Source: an uncultured Lacinutrix sp. (GTDB taxonomy: Bacteria > Bacteroidota > Bacteroidia > Flavobacteriales > Flavobacteriaceae). Taken from it: a stretch of DNA of 64,000 nucleotides. Shown piece after piece: positions 17,556 through 26,788 of this stretch. The translations under genes and the position numbers were made by a program. Position 1 is the stretch's first letter. Each line of letters starts with the position of its first letter. Location of the stretch: assembly GCA_937129145.1 (NCBI GenBank), contig CAKZMU010000030.1:1-64000 (forward strand). The letters run 5' to 3'. The notes beneath the pieces were generated by a model. That model was not told where the DNA came from, did not search any database, and was given only the letters and a program-made list of their open reading frames with translations.

Positions 17556-18533
17556 ATGAAAATTGTAGAGCAGATAAAGCAACCAATAGATTACGAAATG
17601 GAACTTTTCGAACAAAAGTTCAGACTTTCCATGTCAAGTAAAGTGGCTCTACTTAATAGAATTACCCATTACATAGTTAATAGAAAAGGAAAGCAAATGC
17701 GACCAATGTTCGTTTTTTTAGTTTCCAAAATGGTCAGCAATGGTGAAGTAAGCGAGCGCACGTATCGAGGTGCTTCGGTAATTGAGTTGATTCATACTGC
17801 CACATTGGTACACGACGATGTGGTTGACGATAGTAATAGACGACGAGGCTTCTTCTCCATTAATGCACTCTGGAAAAATAAAATAGCGGTCTTAATTGGT
17901 GATTATCTCTTGTCAAAAGGATTGTTGTTGTCTATAGATAATAATGATTTTGATTTACTAAAAATTATTTCGGTAGCTGTAAAGGAGATGAGTGAAGGTG
18001 AATTGTTACAAATAGAAAAAGCAAGAAAACTAGATATTACCGAAGATGTGTATTATGAAATTATTCGCCAGAAAACAGCAACGCTTATTGCAGCTTGTTG
18101 CAGTTTAGGAGCCGCTTCGGTTAAACCAAATTCACCTGAGGTTGATACCATGCGCAAATTTGGTGAACTTATAGGAATGGCGTTTCAAATAAAGGATGAT
18201 TTGTTTGATTATGGCACTACTAGAATAGGCAAGCCCACAGGAATTGACATTAAGGAACAAAAAATGACCTTACCGTTAATTAATGTGCTTAATAATTGCT
18301 CTAAAAAAGAGCATGATTGGTTAATCAATTCCATAAAAAACCATAATAAGAACGCAAAGCGTGTTAAGGAAGTCATTGCTTTTGTAAAAGATCATGGAGG
18401 TTTAGACTATGCAGTAACTAAAATGAAGCAGTTTCAAGAAGAAGCCTTACAGTTGTTACAAGACTATCCGGACTCGCCTTATAAAAGTTCACTTGAGTTG
18501 ATGGTGAATTATGTAATTGACAGAAAAAAATAA
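17556..18533 (+). CDS. Polyprenyl diphosphate synthase
   Basis: Trans-isoprenyl chain elongation from IPP and an allylic primer. The 325 residues contain the first Asp-rich motif in HDDVVDDSNRRRG (about 88-100) and the second in QIKDDLFDYG (about 210-219), plus KGKQMRPM for IPP binding (about 45-52). Most similar in layout to octaprenyl or solanesyl synthases, so it probably makes the menaquinone side chain. Product length cannot be read reliably. It follows rlmN by 35 bp. Its stop codon abuts the stop of the converging lipoprotein gene without a spacer. Confidence 0.9.
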   Translation: MKIVEQIKQPIDYEMELFEQKFRLSMSSKVALLNRITHYIVNRKGKQMRPMFVFLVSKMVSNGEVSERTYRGASVIELIHTATLVHDDVVDDSNRRRGFFSINALWKNKIAVLIGDYLLSKGLLLSIDNNDFDLLKIISVAVKEMSEGELLQIEKARKLDITEDVYYEIIRQKTATLIAACCSLGAASVKPNSPEVDTMRKFGELIGMAFQIKDDLFDYGTTRIGKPTGIDIKEQKMTLPLINVLNNCSKKEHDWLINSIKNHNKNAKRVKEVIAFVKDHGGLDYAVTKMKQFQEEALQLLQDYPDSPYKSSLELMVNYVIDRKK

Positions 18534-19157
18534 TTACTTTAATACTTGCGCTGCTTCCCAAACAAACTCTTTAGGGAACTCACCAAAATAACTTATATAA
18601 TCACCTTTACTGGAAATCACTACAAAACTACTACAAGGATAATGGTGTTTAAAAAACAGATGCTCTATAAATTGGTTTGGGTCTTGTTTCCAGTCTAATA
18701 AGCCATCATAATTTTCTAATCCTTTTGAATCTTTGTAAATGTATAAGGGTTTAATTTGTGCGACTTGTTGTAAGCCATCTTCAAGTTGTTTGTACCAGTT
18801 TTTTATCCATTCTTTTTTACCAGTTCCACCACTATTGCAAGGGTCTTTGCCAGGATAAAAGATAATAGCAATAGGTTTGTTTGACTCTAATACAGTATTT
18901 AAACCAGTTTCTAAAGTCTCAATAAACTTTGGCATATTGTTAAGCGTGCCTCTTCTTTCTCTTGTTGTTAGTTTACGATTTATTGAGTCTATTGTAATTT
19001 CTAATAATTTTCCAGTTTTTTTCTTTTTATTAAAATCTTTCTTGCTTATTTCTATATTGTTTTCATCAAAATATTTTGTTGCATTTTTATTGACTTTTGA
19101 GGAAGAACACGCACAAAGTAAAAGGTTAAGAATAATTATTTTAAGTAAGCTTTTCAA
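18534..19157 (-). CDS. Lipoprotein of unknown function
   Basis: 207 residues with a lipoprotein signal (KSLLKIIILNLLLCAC, Cys at about 16 or 18) followed by a Ser/Lys-rich linker. The mature part has FYPGKDPCNSGGTGKKEW (about residues 99-116), two aromatic-rich segments and SSFVVISSKGDYISYFGEFP near the end. I do not recognise the family. The converging stop codons (18533/18534) leave no room for a terminator. The plus-strand frame opposite it is a shadow. Confidence 0.72.
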   Translation of the reverse strand: MKSLLKIIILNLLLCACSSSKVNKNATKYFDENNIEISKKDFNKKKKTGKLLEITIDSINRKLTTRERRGTLNNMPKFIETLETGLNTVLESNKPIAIIFYPGKDPCNSGGTGKKEWIKNWYKQLEDGLQQVAQIKPLYIYKDSKGLENYDGLLDWKQDPNQFIEHLFFKHHYPCSSFVVISSKGDYISYFGEFPKEFVWEAAQVLK

Positions 19158-19311
19158 TTTATAAAAGATTGTTTGTTAAATGTGTTTGTTTATAGTTGAA
19201 AAACCAAGTTAGCAAAATAGAACTAACTAGAGGAAATTTTGAAGAAATTCCCAAGCAACTAATAGACAAGTAATTGACTGCACATGTCTTAAGTTGGTCA
19301 TAGTTGCTTAT

Positions 19312-20409
19312 TTACTTTATCAAACCTAAACATAATTTTAAACGAATAATTTTCTTTACTGATTGATAAACCTGTTTTTTATAAACAGAATCACTTTCCA
19401 TTTCATTTATAATTGAGTTTATGGTTTTAGTTTCATCGATTGGCATTAATAGCATATCGTTACCAGCTTTTGAAGCAAGTAAAGGTGCATTGTCAATTAT
19501 AGTAACCGCTTTCATTATATTTAAGGCATCGGTAATTACTAACCCTTTAAAGCCTAATTCGTTTTTTAATAAGTCCGTTACTATGTTTCTTGAACAACTT
19601 GCAGGCAAGCCTTTGGTGTCATATTTTGGATTATTGATTATGGTAATATGAGCCATCATTATAGAAAGAACTCCAGCCTCTATTAGTGGTGGGTAAACAT
19701 CCAACTCTTGTAATTCACCATCTATATAAACAGATTTTTTATGAGTATCACCTTTAACTAAACCATGACCCGGAAAATGCTTTGCAGTTGCTATAATTCC
19801 TTGTTCTTGTGTTGTTTTAATAAACTGCTTACTTAATTCAATCACTTTTTCTTTATCGCTCCCAAAACTTCTGTTTTTAATAGCTTCATTTTGTGGGCTA
19901 ATATCGGTGACAGGTGCAAAATTTTGACGAAAACCAATTTCGAGTAAATTATGATTAATAATTCTAGCAATAGAATCAGATTGACTAATTGTTTTAATAT
20001 CTATTGTATTTATAAGTGGACTAGTTCCCTTAAGCCTACCGTTAAATAGACTAGGCTCTGCATCAATTGAATATAATATTGGTAAATGATTTTTTGAATT
20101 AGTTATCGAGTTAATGCTGTCAATTAATTTTTTGTGATTTTCTTTAGATCCTTTTAGAAAAACAATTCCTCCAATTTTGTTTTCTGCAGCTAATTTTAAA
20201 ATAGCTTTATCAGGTTTACCTAATTCACCTGCTGAAGTTATAATCATTTGAGCTACTCTAGAGGTGTCATTTAACGAATGGAAAATTTCGTCAACTCTAT
20301 GTTCCATAGTTGAGTCATAATTATAAAAGCTTTGTAATTTATTTGATTGTCCGTTTACAAAACAAAAAGTAATTAGTGTAAAATAGAATGTAACTATTGA
20401 TTTTATCAT
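19312..20409 (-). CDS. Glycoside hydrolase family 3 beta-N-acetylhexosaminidase (NagZ-like)
   Basis: Single-domain GH3 enzyme of 365 residues with a signal peptide (about residues 1-20, ending VNGQSN). The diagnostic acid/base loop KHFPGHGLVKGDTH (about 210-223) and the nucleophile region GLVITDALNIMKAV (about 287-300) are both intact. DAEPSLFNGRL lines the pocket. In this family it removes N-acetylglucosamine from peptidoglycan or other glycans. The signal peptide suggests the periplasm. Distant from the flavobacterial NagZ/beta-lactamase fusions, as there is no C-terminal domain. Confidence 0.86.
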   Translation of the reverse strand: MIKSIVTFYFTLITFCFVNGQSNKLQSFYNYDSTMEHRVDEIFHSLNDTSRVAQMIITSAGELGKPDKAILKLAAENKIGGIVFLKGSKENHKKLIDSINSITNSKNHLPILYSIDAEPSLFNGRLKGTSPLINTIDIKTISQSDSIARIINHNLLEIGFRQNFAPVTDISPQNEAIKNRSFGSDKEKVIELSKQFIKTTQEQGIIATAKHFPGHGLVKGDTHKKSVYIDGELQELDVYPPLIEAGVLSIMMAHITIINNPKYDTKGLPASCSRNIVTDLLKNELGFKGLVITDALNIMKAVTIIDNAPLLASKAGNDMLLMPIDETKTINSIINEMESDSVYKKQVYQSVKKIIRLKLCLGLIK

Positions 20410-20566
20410 TTAGATGTAAATTTGTTTTAATAATTTATACACTACGTCACTGAAGCAAGTTCAGCACGAGTAAACGAAGTTAGTTGTTTTATCTCACAAA
20501 ATCAATGTTTTACAACTATCAATACTTTCTCTAAATTGCAGTCTTAAAAAATATTTTTAATTGCAT

Positions 20567-20594
20567 ACAACCATTTGCATTATTATTGCGTCTA
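20567..20594 (+). promoter_or_regulatory. Candidate ECF sigma-dependent promoter
   Basis: ACAACC (20567-20572), a 16-nt spacer and CGTCTA (20589-20594) lie about 18 nt before the sigma factor start. An AAC in the -35 and a CGTC in the -10 are typical of ECF-recognised promoters, so this may be an autoregulatory site. Inference from pattern only. The rest of the 203 bp spacer 20410-20612 shows nothing else I can name. Confidence 0.45.
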
Positions 20595-20612
20595 TATAGA
20601 TAGAAGATTAAA

Positions 20613-21191
20613 ATGAATCCATTGAAAGTCATTCAACTTTATAAAAACGAAGCTCAGCTTATAAAAAAAGCGAGTCGAAATAATAGAGAAGCACAGCATA
20701 CGCTGTACGAATGGCATGCACCAAAAATGCTAAGCGTTTGTCGCTATTATATTAAAGACATACAACACGCCGAAGAAGTAATGCTCAACGGTTTTTTTAA
20801 AGTGTTTACAAAGCTTAAAAGCTTTAATAGCAAAGGTAGTTTTGAAGGTTGGATAAGACGTATTATGGTAAACGAAGCCATATCGTTTTTACGCTCAAAA
20901 AAGAATGTTGAGTTTAGTACAGACGACACAGTGTTTCCAGAAACTGCCACTAATAATATAAAAACGGAGATAGATGTTGCCGAGATTCAGCAACTAATAG
21001 ATAATCTCCCTGAGGGTTACCGAATGGTATTTGTAATGTATGCCATTGAAGGATATAAACATAGCGAAATAGCAACAATGCTAGGTATTAACGAAGGCAC
21101 ATCTAAATCGCAATTATTTAAAGCACGACAGCTTTTACAACAACAACTAGCAAACCTTAATAAAGTAAATCATGGCACCAATGAAATATGA
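20613..21191 (+). CDS. ECF RNA polymerase sigma-70 factor
   Basis: 192 residues with sigma region 2 (about 25-95: HTLYEWHAPKMLSVCRYYIKD, then EEVMLNGFFKVFTKL and GWIRRIMVNEAI) and region 4 (about 130-185: LPEGYRMVFVMYAIEGYKHSEIA followed by the helix-turn-helix GINEGTSKSQLFKARQLL). It lies first in a three-gene operon and overlaps the next gene by 20 bp. The putative membrane partner downstream is the expected regulator. Confidence 0.9.
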   Translation: MNPLKVIQLYKNEAQLIKKASRNNREAQHTLYEWHAPKMLSVCRYYIKDIQHAEEVMLNGFFKVFTKLKSFNSKGSFEGWIRRIMVNEAISFLRSKKNVEFSTDDTVFPETATNNIKTEIDVAEIQQLIDNLPEGYRMVFVMYAIEGYKHSEIATMLGINEGTSKSQLFKARQLLQQQLANLNKVNHGTNEI

Positions 21192-21975
21192 AGAACAGTT
21201 AAAAGATAAACTGGAAGAGCGTACCATAAAACCAAGCCCTGAAGCTTGGCAAAAACTAAGTGATACACTTGATGCCAGTCAATCAAAAAAGAGCAATAAA
21301 GGCTTTTGGTATTTGGGTATTGCTGCAAGTATTGTAGGGGTTTTATTAATTACAAATGTATTTTTTAATAATGACAACGCTAATGGTGTTGAACCAACTA
21401 TAGTTGATGTTGAAAAAACAAATTCTAAGTCGATTGATAATGATAATAATACAGAAGAGAATATTGCTAAAGAAAAAGAAGTGTTTTCTAATGATGATGA
21501 AGTATTAGCTTCTGAAAATAACTCTAAAAACAATGAGGTGGAAACACCAAAAAAGCAACCGACCCAAAAATCAGTATTAAAACAAAAAATAGTAAAAGAG
21601 CAGCTTAAGTTAATTCCAAATAAGACTGTAGAAACCGTTGTTGCTAGTAATGTTAAAGAAGAAATTAAAGAAGAAACTGCTAAAAAATTAAGTTTCAAAG
21701 ACCAAAAAGCACTAGACGTTGTGGTTCAAATACAAACCATGCAAAAAACAAAAGAAGTAACTGATGCCGAAATAGATGCGTTGCTAAATGCAGCACAACA
21801 AGAAATTACTTTTAAAAGACTATACAACGAAAACACCAAAAGCGTAGATGCAAACGCATTACTGCTAAGTGTAGAAGAAGATATCGAGGAGCAATCTTTT
21901 AGAACCCGAGTTTTCGAAATGTTAAAAGCAGGTTACGGTGAGGTAAAAACAATTGTAGCCGAAAGAAATAATTAA
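21172..21975 (+). CDS. Single-pass membrane protein, putative anti-sigma factor
   Basis: 267 residues. A short conserved N-terminal segment (YEEQLKDKLEERTIKPSPEAWQ pattern, about residues 4-26) resembles the cytoplasmic part of Bacteroidetes sigma-operon membrane proteins. One membrane segment follows (about 42-62, GFWYLGIAASIVGVLL), then a long, charged, low-complexity periplasmic part rich in Lys, Glu, Asn and Asp. It overlaps the sigma gene by 20 bp, which suggests coupled translation. Anti-sigma function is inferred from position and topology. No ZAS zinc motif is visible. Confidence 0.7.
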   Translation: MAPMKYEEQLKDKLEERTIKPSPEAWQKLSDTLDASQSKKSNKGFWYLGIAASIVGVLLITNVFFNNDNANGVEPTIVDVEKTNSKSIDNDNNTEENIAKEKEVFSNDDEVLASENNSKNNEVETPKKQPTQKSVLKQKIVKEQLKLIPNKTVETVVASNVKEEIKEETAKKLSFKDQKALDVVVQIQTMQKTKEVTDAEIDALLNAAQQEITFKRLYNENTKSVDANALLLSVEEDIEEQSFRTRVFEMLKAGYGEVKTIVAERNN

Positions 21976-22013
21976 AAAATCATCAAATCAAATCAATTAA
22001 AAAACGAACAGTT

Positions 22014-23087
22014 ATGCAAACAATAACAAAGTATCTAATAATCTTTATGCTAAGTTTTAGCATTCAAATAGTGAACGCCCAAGAGCCAGCAACAAAAGAA
22101 GAAAGCATAGAAATGCTTGTCAAGCTTAAAAAAACAATTGAAGAAGAAGAACGAGAGGCGTTAAAAACCAAAGTTGAAGCGATTAATCAGCGCTTAGACA
22201 AAGGTGATATAACACAGACAGAAGCAAAGAGACTTAAAAAAGAAGCAGCACAAAAGCATGCACTCAACATTGAAAATAGAATTGCCATTATTGATAATAA
22301 AATTGAACTTTTAAAAAGAAATGGATATGTGTCTAAAGAACCTTCTGAAGGTGATGATGAATTTATTTTTAGTATTGGAGATAAAAACGATGGTGATGGG
22401 TTTATCTACTTTGGGAAAAGGCGTCACAATAAGCCAAGAAAATACGACAGACGAACGTCTAGCGATATGGTGTTAGCTTTCGGATTAAACAACGCTATCA
22501 TTGATGGAGAAAATTTTGACGATACACCATACAAAATCGGTGGTTCACGTTTTTTCGAAATTGGTTGGGCATGGAAAACACGTGTCTTTGAAAATTCAAA
22601 TTTTTTAAGAATAAAATATGGGTATTCGTTTCAAATAAACGGATTGAAACCTAAAGACAATATGTATTTCACTCAAAATGGTAACGAAACCATGTTAGAA
22701 GAATTTTCTTCAGAATTAAAGAAATCTAAATTATCAATCACCAATTTAGTATTTCCAGTGCATTTTGAGTTTGGGCCTTCTAAACGTATAGATAGAGACG
22801 ATTATTTTAGATACACCACAAGTAACCAGTTTAAAATAGGTATTGGTGGTTACGCAGGGTTTAATATTGGTACTAGACAAAAATTAAAATACTCAGTAGA
22901 TGGTGACAAGGTAAAAGACAAAATGAAAAAAAGCTTTAATGCCACAAGTTTGGTGTATGGTTTAAGCGGTTATATTGCATTTGACGATACTGCCATTTAT
23001 GTAAAATACGATATGTCACCAATATTTAAAGACCAAGCTGTTAAGCAAAATAATATTTCACTTGGTTTGAGATTCGATATGGATTAA
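22014..23087 (+). CDS. Exported beta-barrel-like protein of the ECF sigma operon
   Basis: 357 residues. Signal peptide (about 1-22, ending IVNAQEP), a coiled-coil-like charged segment (about 26-100, rich in Glu and Lys with heptad-like spacing), a short acidic linker, and a C-terminal part with alternating aromatic and polar strands (about 150-357: a FFEIGWAWKTRV stretch, FLRIKYGYSF, KIGIGGYAGFNIG) ending in SLGLRFDMD. The pattern suggests an outer membrane barrel. Third gene after a sigma factor and its putative regulator, so a likely regulated output. Family not recognised. Confidence 0.68.
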   Translation: MQTITKYLIIFMLSFSIQIVNAQEPATKEESIEMLVKLKKTIEEEEREALKTKVEAINQRLDKGDITQTEAKRLKKEAAQKHALNIENRIAIIDNKIELLKRNGYVSKEPSEGDDEFIFSIGDKNDGDGFIYFGKRRHNKPRKYDRRTSSDMVLAFGLNNAIIDGENFDDTPYKIGGSRFFEIGWAWKTRVFENSNFLRIKYGYSFQINGLKPKDNMYFTQNGNETMLEEFSSELKKSKLSITNLVFPVHFEFGPSKRIDRDDYFRYTTSNQFKIGIGGYAGFNIGTRQKLKYSVDGDKVKDKMKKSFNATSLVYGLSGYIAFDDTAIYVKYDMSPIFKDQAVKQNNISLGLRFDMD

Positions 23088-23113
23088 AGACTAATACTTA
23101 CTTGTTTTTATTT

Positions 23114-23152
23114 AAAAGGGTTCAGCTATATTCTAGTCTGAACCCTTTTTTT
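23114..23152 (+). terminator. Terminator of the ECF sigma operon
   Basis: AAAAGGGTTCAG (23114-23125) pairs with CTGAACCCTTTT (23138-23149) around a 12-nt loop, with seven T from 23146. A 12-bp perfect stem. Confidence 0.9.
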
Positions 23153-23210
23153 GTTTATAAATTAAAAAGTCTAACTTTTTAATACAGTTGTATTATATTA
23201 CATTTACAAT

Positions 23211-23236
23211 CTCATTCCTGCGAAGGCAGGAATCTA
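23211..23236 (+). repeat. Half copy of a dispersed hairpin repeat
   Basis: ATTCCTGC (23214-23221), GAAG loop, GCAGGAAT (23226-23233), flanked by TC on the left and CTA on the right. It is related to the full element at 28851-28926 and the variant at 41349-41373. It ends about 20 nt before the dnaG start codon, so it lies in the dnaG leader RNA. Confidence 0.75.
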
Positions 23237-23252
23237 TTTCTAAAGTAATATT

Positions 23253-25208
23253 TTGATATCAAAATCGACCATAGATAAAGTGTTTGAAACTGCTCGTGTA
23301 GAGGAAGTTATTGGCGATTTTGTAAACTTAAAAAAATCTGGAAGTAATTTTAAAGGCTTGAGTCCTTTTAGTGAAGAGCGTTCGCCAAGTTTTATGGTGT
23401 CTCCAGTAAAACAAATCTGGAAAGATTTTTCTAGCGGAAAAGGAGGGACTGTCGTGTCTTTTTTAATGGAACACGAACATTTTACCTACCCTGAAGCCAT
23501 AAAGTATTTAGCCAAAAAATATAATATTGAGATAGAGGAGACCGAACAAACCAACGAAGAAAAAGCCGAAGCTAGCGAACGTGAAAGTATGTATTTGGTA
23601 AGTGAATTTGCCAATACGTATTTTCAAAATATTATGCATAAAACCGATATCGGAAAATCTATTGGTTTAAGCTATTTTAAAGAACGTGGATTTACCGATG
23701 AGACTATTAAAAAATTCCAATTAGGATACTCTTTAGATGAATGGCAAGCCTTTACAGATGAAGCCATAAAAAAAGGCTATCTGCTTGAATATTTAGAAAA
23801 AACAGGACTTACCATAGTTAAGGAAGAGAAGCAATTCGACCGCTTTAAAGGCCGAGTCATGTTTCCAATACATAGTATGTCTGGTCGTGTTTTAGGATTT
23901 GGCGGACGTATTTTAGGAACTAATAAAAAAGCAGCTAAATACTTAAACTCACCTGAAAGTGACATCTATCATAAAAGTAAGGTGTTGTATGGTATTTATT
24001 ATGCCAAACAAAGCATCGCCAAAGAAGATAATTGTTATTTGGTAGAAGGTTATACTGATGTGATTCAGTTTTTTCAAAAAGGGATTACCAATGTGGTGTC
24101 CTCATCTGGAACTGCTTTAACATCTGAGCAAATTAGATTAGTTAACCGTCTTACAAAAAAAATTACGGTATTATTTGATGGTGACGCTGCAGGAATTAGA
24201 GCCTCGTTACGAGGAATAGATTTAATTCTGGAACAAGGCATGAACGTGAAGGTGTGTACTTTTCCAGATGGCGAAGATCCAGACAGTTTTGCCAAACAAA
24301 ACACCCATGAAGAGTTAGCACATTATTTAAAAAACAACGCTAAGGATTTTATTGCTTATAAAGCCTCTTTGCTTATGGAAGAAGCAAAGAATGACCCTGT
24401 TAAAAAGGCTGCTTTAATTAGGGATATGGTGACAAGTATTTCTAAAATTCCAGACCGTATTCAAAAAGAAATCTACGTGCAAGAGTGCGCGAGGATTATG
24501 GATATTAGTGAGGAAGTGCTGTTTAGCACCTTGGCGCAAATGGGTAAAAAAGAACTTCAAGAAGCTAGTAAAGCTCAAAAAAAGGAACAAAAAGCATTTG
24601 AAGTTGTAAAACCAAAAATAGCTGCCAAAAAAGTTGATGTTCAATACGAATTAGAAAGTAAAATTATAGAAGCCTTGTTGCTTTATGGCAATAGAACTGA
24701 AGAGTTTGAAGATTTGGTTTTAAAAGAAAATGATGAGGGCGATTTAGACCTAGAACCAGTTGTGCACCAAGCAAAAGTGTTTGAGAAAATCTATTTAGAC
24801 CTACAGGAAGATGAAATGGAATTTTCTAACGAGAATTTTAGAGAATTGTATTATGTATTGATAGATACTCTAAACCAAGATACAGAGTTTGCTTTAGAGA
24901 GTTTTGTAAACAAAGTTGAGCCACATATTGCAAGCGAAATCACACATATTTTAATGAATGATGAGCGTTATAATTTACATGACTGGGAAAGCAAAAATAT
25001 TTTCCCAAAATCTAAAACTCATAGTATTGCACAACTCGTTAGCGAAACCATTTTAAGTTTACGCTGTCATTTAATAGACCAAAAGGTTGGCGTTTTTAAA
25101 CAAGAAACCCTGGAGAATCCTGCAAATTCTAAATCGGTTTTAGAAGATGTTATGAATTACTCTAATTTAAAAATGTTGTTATCCCGAAAATTAAATCGCG
25201 TACTGTAA
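23253..25208 (+). CDS. dnaG: DNA primase DnaG (zinc-binding domain without zinc ligands)
   Basis: RNA-primer synthesis for replication. 651 residues: N-terminal CHC2-like domain (1-95), RNA polymerase core, Toprim at about 255-345 (LVEGYTDVIQFFQ with the catalytic Glu, LFDGDAAGIRA with the DxD), and a C-terminal helicase-binding region. The four zinc ligands expected in CPFH and CFGC are replaced by S37, S40, D58 and S61 (SPFS and DFSSGKGG), while surrounding residues such as SPSFMVSP and the YPEAIKYLAKKYNI segment are kept. The start is TTG: the following residues (ISKSTID, FETARVEEVIGDFV) match the family N-terminus and no ATG is available. The stop abuts that of the converging gene. Confidence 0.93.
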   Translation: MISKSTIDKVFETARVEEVIGDFVNLKKSGSNFKGLSPFSEERSPSFMVSPVKQIWKDFSSGKGGTVVSFLMEHEHFTYPEAIKYLAKKYNIEIEETEQTNEEKAEASERESMYLVSEFANTYFQNIMHKTDIGKSIGLSYFKERGFTDETIKKFQLGYSLDEWQAFTDEAIKKGYLLEYLEKTGLTIVKEEKQFDRFKGRVMFPIHSMSGRVLGFGGRILGTNKKAAKYLNSPESDIYHKSKVLYGIYYAKQSIAKEDNCYLVEGYTDVIQFFQKGITNVVSSSGTALTSEQIRLVNRLTKKITVLFDGDAAGIRASLRGIDLILEQGMNVKVCTFPDGEDPDSFAKQNTHEELAHYLKNNAKDFIAYKASLLMEEAKNDPVKKAALIRDMVTSISKIPDRIQKEIYVQECARIMDISEEVLFSTLAQMGKKELQEASKAQKKEQKAFEVVKPKIAAKKVDVQYELESKIIEALLLYGNRTEEFEDLVLKENDEGDLDLEPVVHQAKVFEKIYLDLQEDEMEFSNENFRELYYVLIDTLNQDTEFALESFVNKVEPHIASEITHILMNDERYNLHDWESKNIFPKSKTHSIAQLVSETILSLRCHLIDQKVGVFKQETLENPANSKSVLEDVMNYSNLKMLLSRKLNRVL

Positions 25209-25838
25209 TCAGCCTACATCCAAATGCCTTGCTTGATTTACCAAATCCACCAAATTCGTTACATTTAGTTTTTTCATTAATCGCGCTTTGTACGTACTTA
25301 CGGTTTTTTCGTTAATGTCCAGTTCTTTAGCAATTTCTTTGTTACGCCTACCAGAAGACAATAGTTTTAGCACTTCCACTTCTCGAGTAGAGAGTTTTTT
25401 GTAAAGCCTACTAGGTTTGTTACCGCGTTCGTCAAAAGCCAAACGTTGTGCCAAATTGTTACTAATGTAAATACCACCATTGTATACTTTTAAAATAGCA
25501 TCTTTAATGGTTTGTGTACTCACGGTTTTAGTTAAATACCCAGAAGCACCAGCTTTTATGGTACTAACCGCATAAATTTCTTCGGGATGAATACTGAACA
25601 TGATAACTTTTACATCGTTGTATTCCTTTTTTAGTGTTCTTAGAGCTGTAATTCCATTAAGCTCAGGTAAATCAATTTCAGAGAGAACCACATCTACACT
25701 GTGATTACCCACAAAATCAAATAGTTCTTTTCCGGTAGTGACACTACCGACTACTTGAATGTCTGGTGAACTGTCAAAAAGCATTTTTAAGCCAGTTCTA
25801 ATGATAGGATGATGATCTGCAACCAATACCTTAATCAT
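25209..25838 (-). CDS. LuxR-family response regulator with atypical receiver
   Basis: 209 residues: an N-terminal receiver (about 1-120) and a C-terminal LuxR helix-turn-helix (about 143-205, LSTREVEVLKLLSSGRRNKEIAKEL). The receiver's phospho-acceptor position is Glu54 (VVLSEIDLP) instead of Asp, and the acidic pair near residue 8 is Asp-His instead of Asp-Asp. The conserved Lys is kept (GYLTK, about 104). Glu can mimic the phosphorylated state, so the protein may act without a kinase. No histidine kinase is nearby. It converges on dnaG with abutting stop codons. Confidence 0.88.
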   Translation of the reverse strand: MIKVLVADHHPIIRTGLKMLFDSSPDIQVVGSVTTGKELFDFVGNHSVDVVLSEIDLPELNGITALRTLKKEYNDVKVIMFSIHPEEIYAVSTIKAGASGYLTKTVSTQTIKDAILKVYNGGIYISNNLAQRLAFDERGNKPSRLYKKLSTREVEVLKLLSSGRRNKEIAKELDINEKTVSTYKARLMKKLNVTNLVDLVNQARHLDVG

Positions 25839-25971
25839 GATTTAGTGTTTTATTAATTAGTAATTAGGGAAACATAAACTTAAATAAGATTAAGTTTATT
25901 TTCAGAATGGAGAGTCAATAAAGTTACAAAAAAAAGTGTTACGTTAACATTTTTATTTTTATTCCACTTAT

Positions 25972-26760
25972 CTACTTCAAATTTTGTGGAATTTCACAAA
26001 TAGGAATAGGTATCATTTTATGCTTATTGGCAGAATTATAACGTTTGTAAATGTTGAATACTTCCTTTTCACGACCTGAAAAATCTTCGGCAGTTTTACC
26101 TTCATTATCCATTGCCATAGCCCATTCCAGCTCATCATAATTAGCACCAATTTGGTCTTCATCGCTTCGTGCATCACCAAATAAGCCATCACTTGGTGCC
26201 GCTTTCATAATAGATGTTGGCACGTTTAAATACTCACCAATTTTATACACTTCAGATTTTACTAAATCGGCAATAGGACTTAAATCCACACCACCATCTC
26301 CATATTTAGTGTAAAACCCAACACCAAAATCTTCGACTTTATTTCCAGTGCCTGCAACCAATAAGCCTAACAACCCTGCATGATAGTAAAGGGTTGTCAT
26401 TCGTAATCTAGCTCTAGTGTTAGCCAAAGCCATATCTACGGTTGCTTGTTTTCCTTCTAGGGAGACTTCGGTCTTAAACTCTTCAAAAACAGGTGTTAAA
26501 TCTGCTATAATACTAGCTACATTTGGGTAGCGTTCTTTTAATTGAGCAATATGTTCTTGTCCTCTGCTAACATGACTTTTAGCTTGGTGTATAGGCATTT
26601 CTACACACAAAACATCTAAACCGGTTTCCGCACAAAGTGTAGATGTGACTGCCGAATCTATGCCTCCAGAAATGCCTATAACAAATCCATTCACTCTAGC
26701 ATTTTCAGCATAATCCTTAAGCCATTTTACAATATATTGGGTTACTTTTTCGGTGTTCAT
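25972..26760 (-). CDS. nadE: NH3-dependent NAD+ synthetase
   Basis: Amidates nicotinic acid adenine dinucleotide to NAD+ using ATP and ammonia. The 262 residues show the ATP-pyrophosphatase P-loop GISGGIDSAVTS (about 28-39) and DLSPIADLVKSEVY (about 183-196). No N-terminal glutaminase domain is present, so ammonia is the expected donor. Divergent from gldB, with a spacer of about 100 bp. It stands alone: the next gene on its strand is 133 bp downstream. Confidence 0.94.
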   Translation of the reverse strand: MNTEKVTQYIVKWLKDYAENARVNGFVIGISGGIDSAVTSTLCAETGLDVLCVEMPIHQAKSHVSRGQEHIAQLKERYPNVASIIADLTPVFEEFKTEVSLEGKQATVDMALANTRARLRMTTLYYHAGLLGLLVAGTGNKVEDFGVGFYTKYGDGGVDLSPIADLVKSEVYKIGEYLNVPTSIMKAAPSDGLFGDARSDEDQIGANYDELEWAMAMDNEGKTAEDFSGREKEVFNIYKRYNSANKHKMIPIPICEIPQNLK

Positions 26761-26788
26761 TTGCTAAGGTTTTTTGTGTAAAGAATAG

